This document shows, piece after piece, positions 58,341-64,000 of a DNA stretch of 64,000 nucleotides. Source of the stretch: Endozoicomonas sp. 8E (GTDB lineage Bacteria; Pseudomonadota; Gammaproteobacteria; Pseudomonadales; Endozoicomonadaceae). Both the position numbers and the translations under genes were made by a program. The stretch spans positions 812,501 through 876,500 of the forward strand of contig NZ_CP120717.1 in assembly GCF_032883915.1 (NCBI RefSeq), written 5' to 3'. Each line of letters opens with the position of its first letter. Within the stretch, counting starts at the first letter, position 1. The notes below the pieces were generated by a model that was not told where the DNA came from, made no database searches, and saw only the letters and a program-made list of their open reading frames with translations.

Positions 58341-61300
58341 TCAGTCGCTTTCGGCGATCAACTGTTTCACCAGTTCGTTTAAGGCACTATCGCTTAGGTC
58401 TTTTGGTTGCCATTCCAGCTTGGTGTCTCCAGTGAGTTTTTTACCGCGCTTAACCGGTACTTCCACTTCATGCCAGAAATGGTCTTCCACATCGTGGGCA
58501 ATCGCCAGGCTGCGATCCTGATGGCATTTGCGCAATACTCGCTCTGGCCAGATACTGCAGGCTAGGAGAGCCCAATCGTAGTCGCCTTTTTCCAGTTTTT
58601 GCCAGGTCTCTTTCAGCTTTTTCTGCCAGGCTTTGTGCTGGAACAGTTTCCACAGTGGGGCTGCGGTAATCTGTACGCCGTCGTTTAGATTGGGTTTCCA
58701 GACTTTGGCCAGGCCTAGCAGTTCATCGCGGAAGTCCCGGAGTTCACTGGTCAGATCGGTCAGTTTGGCCAGTTCTTTTTCTTCTTGGCTGCTTCGGGGG
58801 GATTTGCCTTGCAGGGCATTCAGATCTTTCTCTACTTGCTGAAGTTTCGGGTCAACAAAATCATTGACGCAGGTGTAGAGGGTTTGTTCGTCTAGGCGGT
58901 GATAGTAGATCCAGAGTGTGTAAGAGCTGGATGGGGTTTGTAGTGGCCAATAGATCGGGGCTTGGCGTCGACTTTTGGAATATTTTTGCAAATGGAAGGA
59001 GAAAAAACTACCAGTGTTGCTGAGAGCATTTAAAAGATTAGAAATAGAAAAATTTTCTTCATCTTTTTGTCGTGCAGGGCAATTCTTATCCAGCCAGTAA
59101 TTTATTTCTTCTGCCAACTTACCCGCTTCGTAAATTTCAGGCTTGGTGGTATTTCTGCTACAAAGCTTTACTTTAGAAAAATGAGAATCAATTTCACTTC
59201 TGGAAGTGTCACCTCCCCATCTTCCAAATAGTTGACCAATAATCATCGAAAGCGTGGAATATTCAAACTCCGCAAATGAAATCGGAAATAACCATTCCTT
59301 CTCATCAAACTCATTTCCTTTTAAATTCTTTTCAATTTCCTTTCTCGTTGAATTCAAATCTTGCAATACAGATTTGTGAAGATCACAGTATGATGTATAT
59401 GAGTTTTCTAGGCTTCTATCAATAAAGTATTTTTTTTCTTTGAAATTTATATGAGATTCGTCGTATAAATCTAATTTGCTAACAAGTTCGACACACTTTT
59501 TTCCAAGTTCAGAAAAAACTACTAGATTTTCAGGTGATGGCTGTGGAATCTTTAGCTCACGGATTATTCCAAGATCATAACTTCTTGCAGCTGCTCCTGA
59601 AGCCCCGACCCGTAAATTGACTAAATTTTGGATTTTTTTAGTATTGCAAATAGCAAGCATTGCATAATTTATATCCTCTGATGCTGCTATTATTGCAGGA
59701 CCTTTCGGCGAGGTATAACACCCTTCAGGTAACACTCTAAAGCTGATGTCGCTCGTAGTTCTTTGTGTATATGTCAGACCTGGTAAAAAATAAAACTTTG
59801 AATCCCCTGGACGTCGGAATACAGCGCCGCCATCCTGTTGTTTTTTATGATTTATAACTAAGTGTATGTCAGTGCTATATCTTTTAAATTCACCACCTTT
59901 AGCGTACCAATTCCACTTGCTTTTAATGCCAATATCATCAGGTCTAACCTCCCACCAACATCTCATATCCTGATTTAAGTCAAATAATTCTGGTCCTCTT
60001 ATTAGTTCTCCCCATGAATTACCCAGTTCTACGTAATCAATATCACAATCAAGTTCAGCCCAATAGGCCAAAGGTTTACCAGGGAGTTTGGATAAATTAG
60101 TGCATTTATGTGTAAATACTCGATTTATGTGTGAAAAATCAAAATTAACTAAACCTAATAAATCAGAGGCTTTCTCCTTATGGAGTCGACAATCTAAAAA
60201 TATTGAACCTCCAGTTTTTGTATTTTTCATTACATAAGCTGCTGCCTCAACCATTGCATCAAGAACACCATCTCCTAAATCTGCAAAAAGATAAAGTTCA
60301 TCTCTCTCAAAAAGGTGAAAGTCACGCCAGCCCTGAAATGTTTTTAAGAAAAATGGAGTACGATTTGAAAGTGCTGCTGTAATCTCTGAGACTTCATTTG
60401 CCCTTTCAAGGAAAGCTATTAGAATGTCGGTTGTGGAAAATTTGTAGTTTTTATAGAGATACTTCCTAGTATTAATTGCAGGTTCTCCAAAAGGCGGATT
60501 CATCAAAACCACATCAAACCGCTTCCGACACAACTCAATAAAAGCAAACCCCTTAGCCGTATCTTCCGCAAACAACCGTTTCTGATCCGCAGAAGATTCT
60601 GCCTTATCTGCATAATCACTTAACGCCTGCAAAATATGCTGTTCAGCATCATCCCAGAAGGTTTCATTATCAATACCGCGCAGATCAAAACCCAGCTTCT
60701 TCTGAGGCGTTGCCGCATCCAGCTCGGATGGGAACATATCCCCCATGGTATTGCTGCCGCTCTCTTTCAGCCACTGCTCCCGTGCTTCTTGAATGGCGGT
60801 TTGCATCTCTTCTTCAATTTTCAGCAGGGTGCCCGCTTCACCGGCCAGCTGCATCTTATCGAAAATTACTTCCAGCAGTTGACCCAGGACTGGCGGGTGC
60901 AGCTTCTCGGTAAACTCCTGCAGCAGCGTTTTTTCACCGGGCATGGGCTCAGCACAGACAATATTAGATTTAACAATGGCGGGTCGTTGCTGAGGCTTAA
61001 TACCTTGTTGATGCCAGGTTCGCTGGGCCCGTTGCCACAAGCTCAACCCGGCAATTTGCACGGCTCGGGGGTCGATATCCACCCCATGAATATTGTGTTC
61101 AATTATCAGTTTGGGAATCTGTTGCTCAAATTCTTCCCAGTTGGCATACGTGTTTTGAAGGGCGTCCTGACCCTCTTCCCGAATAAAGGCATCGGGCCCC
61201 AGCTGCTGTTCCAGTTGCCAGGCTTCCCGATAGATTCGTTCAAACAGATCAAAGGCGTAGAGGCCAAAGTGCATGGAGCCGCAGGCCGGGTCTAGCATAC

Positions 61301-62264
61301 GAATGGAACGTGGGTCTTTTAACGGTCGGTGCGGAATATAGACTGGCTGCTGCAGTAATTCCTCCTGGCTTAATGACTCCGTTTCACCCTCAGGACTTTC
61401 CGGCGCGGCTTCATTGGGTTTTAGAAAAATCTCGGTAGGGCGGCGCACCAGATAACGACAGTTATCTACCAGTGCGGTATTGCCCTGAGTCATTTCATAC
61501 CAGATACGCCCCAGGGTATTGTCCGTTAAAAACTCCACCACATAGCGGGGCGTAAAGAACTGGTTGCGTACCGCCAGCTCCCGGCTGTTGCGGGGCGACT
61601 GGGATTCCGCACGCATTTGCCGCCGCTCTTCCTGGGAGTTGAAGTACTGGTAAATCCAGCCAATGGTCTCATCTTCCGCCCACAGGTGTTCAATATCGGG
61701 GTGATTGATCTCATCCAGCAGGGCCAGCAGGGCACTTTCCCGTGGGAAGAGCTGCCCCTGGGCGCTATGGCGATCAAACAGCACCGCCAAATCCAGACTG
61801 AATTCATCAAACAGGCTGAACAGGTAATTGCGGTAGGCATCACCGGTTTCCCCATGAGCCGTGCCGGCCATTGGTTTGTACAGCTGGAAACCTTTGGAGC
61901 TATAACTCTTGGCTACCGATTCCAGCAGAAAACCCCGGGCCTCTGCCATCCGCAGTGCCGCCAGGCGGTTCAATACGGTAAACGCCTGTTCTCGTATGAT
62001 TCGGCCAAGGGCCTGTTGGGTGCGTTGCTGGTCCCCTGTGCCGGTGGTGACTAAATAGTGGGCAAGGGTCTCCCGCAATAGATGGGCCGTCTGCCGTTGG
62101 CGGTTATCCAGATGAGTAAGGCTGGCCATATCGGCCACCGCCCCTTCACCGGGGTCCAGGCCATAGTTGGCCTGGAGCTGTCGGGTAAATTCCTCAACCA
62201 GCAGCGCGCGGGCACTGCTGACAAACCGTTGCAGACGGTTGCGGGTGCTTTGATCAAAAGACAT
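58341..62264 (-). CDS. pglX: BREX DNA adenine methyltransferase PglX
   Basis: A 1307-aa methyltransferase for the host-specific N6-adenine mark. The SAM-binding motif LDPACGSMHFGLYAFDLF is near residue 325 and the catalytic NPPFGEP near 588. RNQFFTPRYVVEFLTDNTLG comes before them. A middle part (residues about 600-1095) is clearly lower in GC than the flanks and should be the target-recognition region. The length is typical of BREX-1 PglX (about 1200 aa). It lies 29 nt after brxC. Confidence 0.93.
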   Translation of the reverse strand: MSFDQSTRNRLQRFVSSARALLVEEFTRQLQANYGLDPGEGAVADMASLTHLDNRQRQTAHLLRETLAHYLVTTGTGDQQRTQQALGRIIREQAFTVLNRLAALRMAEARGFLLESVAKSYSSKGFQLYKPMAGTAHGETGDAYRNYLFSLFDEFSLDLAVLFDRHSAQGQLFPRESALLALLDEINHPDIEHLWAEDETIGWIYQYFNSQEERRQMRAESQSPRNSRELAVRNQFFTPRYVVEFLTDNTLGRIWYEMTQGNTALVDNCRYLVRRPTEIFLKPNEAAPESPEGETESLSQEELLQQPVYIPHRPLKDPRSIRMLDPACGSMHFGLYAFDLFERIYREAWQLEQQLGPDAFIREEGQDALQNTYANWEEFEQQIPKLIIEHNIHGVDIDPRAVQIAGLSLWQRAQRTWHQQGIKPQQRPAIVKSNIVCAEPMPGEKTLLQEFTEKLHPPVLGQLLEVIFDKMQLAGEAGTLLKIEEEMQTAIQEAREQWLKESGSNTMGDMFPSELDAATPQKKLGFDLRGIDNETFWDDAEQHILQALSDYADKAESSADQKRLFAEDTAKGFAFIELCRKRFDVVLMNPPFGEPAINTRKYLYKNYKFSTTDILIAFLERANEVSEITAALSNRTPFFLKTFQGWRDFHLFERDELYLFADLGDGVLDAMVEAAAYVMKNTKTGGSIFLDCRLHKEKASDLLGLVNFDFSHINRVFTHKCTNLSKLPGKPLAYWAELDCDIDYVELGNSWGELIRGPELFDLNQDMRCWWEVRPDDIGIKSKWNWYAKGGEFKRYSTDIHLVINHKKQQDGGAVFRRPGDSKFYFLPGLTYTQRTTSDISFRVLPEGCYTSPKGPAIIAASEDINYAMLAICNTKKIQNLVNLRVGASGAAARSYDLGIIRELKIPQPSPENLVVFSELGKKCVELVSKLDLYDESHINFKEKKYFIDRSLENSYTSYCDLHKSVLQDLNSTRKEIEKNLKGNEFDEKEWLFPISFAEFEYSTLSMIIGQLFGRWGGDTSRSEIDSHFSKVKLCSRNTTKPEIYEAGKLAEEINYWLDKNCPARQKDEENFSISNLLNALSNTGSFFSFHLQKYSKSRRQAPIYWPLQTPSSSYTLWIYYHRLDEQTLYTCVNDFVDPKLQQVEKDLNALQGKSPRSSQEEKELAKLTDLTSELRDFRDELLGLAKVWKPNLNDGVQITAAPLWKLFQHKAWQKKLKETWQKLEKGDYDWALLACSIWPERVLRKCHQDRSLAIAHDVEDHFWHEVEVPVKRGKKLTGDTKLEWQPKDLSDSALNELVKQLIAESD

Positions 62265-62293
62265 TGAACGATGTTCCTGAAGGTCGCTGGCCG

Positions 62294-64000
62294 TTATTCG
62301 CTGAGGCTGATTTCCAGCTCAAATTCATGGGCGAGAGCCAACTCACCCTGAAGACGTTGCAGTTCGCTAATCAGTACGTTCAACTCTTCAAGGCTGGTAA
62401 TGCGTTTTTTTGGTTTCAGGCTACGGGTGATTTTTGCCGGGGCCGCTGTGCCTTCAGCCTGTTTTGCGGCCTCCTGTTCTTCCCGCAGTTTTTCCTGGAG
62501 AAGCTGTTGCCCTCTGTGCTGAACACGTTTTTTCATATCCTGCAGCTCGGACTGAATGGTGAACTCCTGGTTGATCAGTGTTTGCAAGCCAGAGAGATCT
62601 TCTGTAGCGGTAACGGTGAGTTGTTCCAATTCCGCCAGCTGGGCGTTTTGTTCCTGCTGATTGAGATACTGCCATTGAGCAACGCGAGCCAGATCCTGCT
62701 CCGCCTCTTTGATGCGGTTGCCCTGTTCCTGCTGCATGGCCAGCACGGTATCGCGAACCCGGGTTTTGATATCCGTAAGCTGTCCTGCAAACTGGCTTTT
62801 GTAGCTAAGGAACTCACTGTGATTCAGCCGTTTCTGTAAGTCGTTCAATAGGTCTGCCAGATCGGTTTTTAATTGGCCCGGAGTGCCACTATTGGGTAAA
62901 CGATCCAGTGCACTGCGATGTTGCTGAAGGCTGTTCAGCGTGTCTTCCAACCCATGCTCCAGGCTCTGTTTGAGTTCTGCTGCCCACTTCAGACTGTTGT
63001 AAAGGTCAGAGTCTTCTCCGCCCAATCGAGACGGGGCATCGGATGCATCGGTAGACAACACATCCCGGATATTGTTACTAAGGGATTCAATACGATCTGC
63101 ACCGGGTAAGCTCAGACGTTTGAGTTTTTCCGCCAGTGGTCCGTAGCTGTGCAATAAATCCGGGAACAGTTTGATGGCCGTTTTGCTGATCTCATCTTCC
63201 AGGGGCACCACCATCTCTCCGCTCAGGTCGGTCAGGCGCTCGGCCGCCTTGGCCATCACCTCCATACTGGGGCGTTCTTCACGCAGTGAGACGCCAATGG
63301 ACCGGAAACTGTTGTTGGTTTTCAGGGCATCAATGGCTTGCTGACCATTAACGGTGACTTCCCGACCGGCCACCCGGAGTTTGATTTCGCCGGCCACCAA
63401 CATGGCCGCCACCAGGTAGCGCAAGGTATCCTGGGACCAGCCATAGGGGGCATCGCTGAAGATGTCGCTGAGCCGTTTACCTTCAATGGAACCCTGGCGC
63501 TCGATCATATCCCGGATGCTGGTAATGGCTTTATGGTCGGTGTTGATAGAGGGTTGTCCACCGACGCGCTGTACCAGGCTGAGGGGGTCGATATCGCTGG
63601 TAATTCCGGCCAGGCTGTTGGTGTTCAGGAATTTTTCCGCCAGATTGGTGTTGGCCCGCACGGGAGCTTCATGGTAACGGTCGAACACCTGTTCTGCCAC
63701 ATCGGCCAGATGTTTTTTGGCTGCTTCGGTCAGATTCAGGTCCAAGTTTTCGACGGCAGTGACTTCACCCCGGAAGATAAACGACCCTTGTTGTAAACTT
63801 TTGCGGATCAGAACTTCTAGTTCACCAAATTTTCGAGTAGCAATACTTTGCTGGCTAGCGCAATATTTGTTGATATCTTGATCAGGCTCATTTCGATAAT
63901 CATTCGCAATCTTACGGCAACGGTAAATCTCACCTATCAACTCATCCATCTCGGGTGTAGTGCGCCCAATTGCAAAAATAATATTTTGAGTAGTTTTGTG
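62294..64000 (-). CDS. brxC: BREX ATP-binding protein BrxC, C-terminal part (5' end outside window)
   Basis: A partial gene with 568 residues visible; the frame stays open to the right edge (NIIFAIGRTTPE precedes the first internal Met). The family total is about 1200 aa, so the ATPase domain is missing. Recognisable blocks are SDAPYGWSQDTLRYLVAAML and RLTDLSGEMVVPLEDEISKT. A long coiled coil (about residues 330-500) and a Lys-rich end follow. BrxC is a core gene of BREX and is required for defence and methylation. brxA and brxB should lie just to the right. Confidence 0.88.
   Translation of the reverse strand, partial: HKTTQNIIFAIGRTTPEMDELIGEIYRCRKIANDYRNEPDQDINKYCASQQSIATRKFGELEVLIRKSLQQGSFIFRGEVTAVENLDLNLTEAAKKHLADVAEQVFDRYHEAPVRANTNLAEKFLNTNSLAGITSDIDPLSLVQRVGGQPSINTDHKAITSIRDMIERQGSIEGKRLSDIFSDAPYGWSQDTLRYLVAAMLVAGEIKLRVAGREVTVNGQQAIDALKTNNSFRSIGVSLREERPSMEVMAKAAERLTDLSGEMVVPLEDEISKTAIKLFPDLLHSYGPLAEKLKRLSLPGADRIESLSNNIRDVLSTDASDAPSRLGGEDSDLYNSLKWAAELKQSLEHGLEDTLNSLQQHRSALDRLPNSGTPGQLKTDLADLLNDLQKRLNHSEFLSYKSQFAGQLTDIKTRVRDTVLAMQQEQGNRIKEAEQDLARVAQWQYLNQQEQNAQLAELEQLTVTATEDLSGLQTLINQEFTIQSELQDMKKRVQHRGQQLLQEKLREEQEAAKQAEGTAAPAKITRSLKPKKRITSLEELNVLISELQRLQGELALAHEFELEISLSE

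Noticed and set aside
51747-64000. Type I restriction-modification system
   Set aside because: The gene set PglX, PglZ, BrxC and BrxL is that of BREX. No HsdR-like helicase or HsdS gene is present in the window.

Overview
The window looks like chromosome of a gammaproteobacterium, possibly an Oceanospirillales or Endozoicomonas-type marine bacterium. The rRNA, tRNA, AhpCF, RmuC and LysR genes are gammaproteobacterial in character and the spacers carry short REP-like repeats. The genus is an impression from gene style, not something proven here. It divides into a chromosomal part (1 to about 14.5 kb), a lambda-like prophage entered by a serine recombinase (about 14.8 to 51.7 kb), and most of a type 1 BREX anti-phage locus (51.7 to 64.0 kb, running off the right edge).

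Chromosomal part: the 3' end of 23S rRNA, 5S rRNA with its terminator, and a decayed second 5S copy broken by a roughly 248-bp MITE-like element. Next come a succinate-semialdehyde dehydrogenase-type gene, the ahpC-ahpF peroxide-detoxification pair, and a divergent, very long secreted di-haem peroxidase fused to FG-GAP/VCBS and ASPIC/UnbV domains, with an OxyR-like motif between them. A DUF1415 gene, rmuC, a LysR regulator divergent from a VOC-family gene, a short-chain dehydrogenase, and tRNA-Ser(GGA) with tRNA-Arg(ACG) follow.

Prophage: a minus-strand integration operon (unknown 67-aa gene, DUF2924, large serine recombinase, HTH-like gene) faces a LexA-box-like promoter that drives two unknown early genes. 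The replication and recombination block is an HTH protein, a Sak4-like ATPase, an SSB-like protein and a primase/helicase. It is followed by a DUF6362 regulator, a ParB-methyltransferase fusion and a lysis cassette. A minus-strand regulatory cluster (DUF6900, DUF3489 and two unknowns) ends at a group of TGTCAACC operators. The plus-strand packaging, head and tail genes follow lambda order: small terminase, GpA, gpW, portal, ClpP-like protease, gpD, gpE, Z, U, tail tube, tape measure, distal tail, tail fibre-like proteins and hub. Accessory genes interrupt this order: a GNAT, a nuclease-like gene between the terminase subunits, an AT-rich TIR-domain cassette where the G/GT chaperones should be, and a highly charged protein in the tail operon.

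BREX part: read leftward, brxC (partial), pglX, an AAA ATPase plus DUF4276 pair, pglZ and brxL. Two features stand out. The ATPase/DUF4276 pair is a probable second (OLD/PARIS-like) defence module inside the BREX operon. BrxL ends in a domain closely resembling the PLD-like C-terminal domain of eukaryotic MITD1, where a Lon-like domain would be expected. Whether BREX is prophage cargo or a neighbouring island cannot be settled, because no right attachment site is visible.
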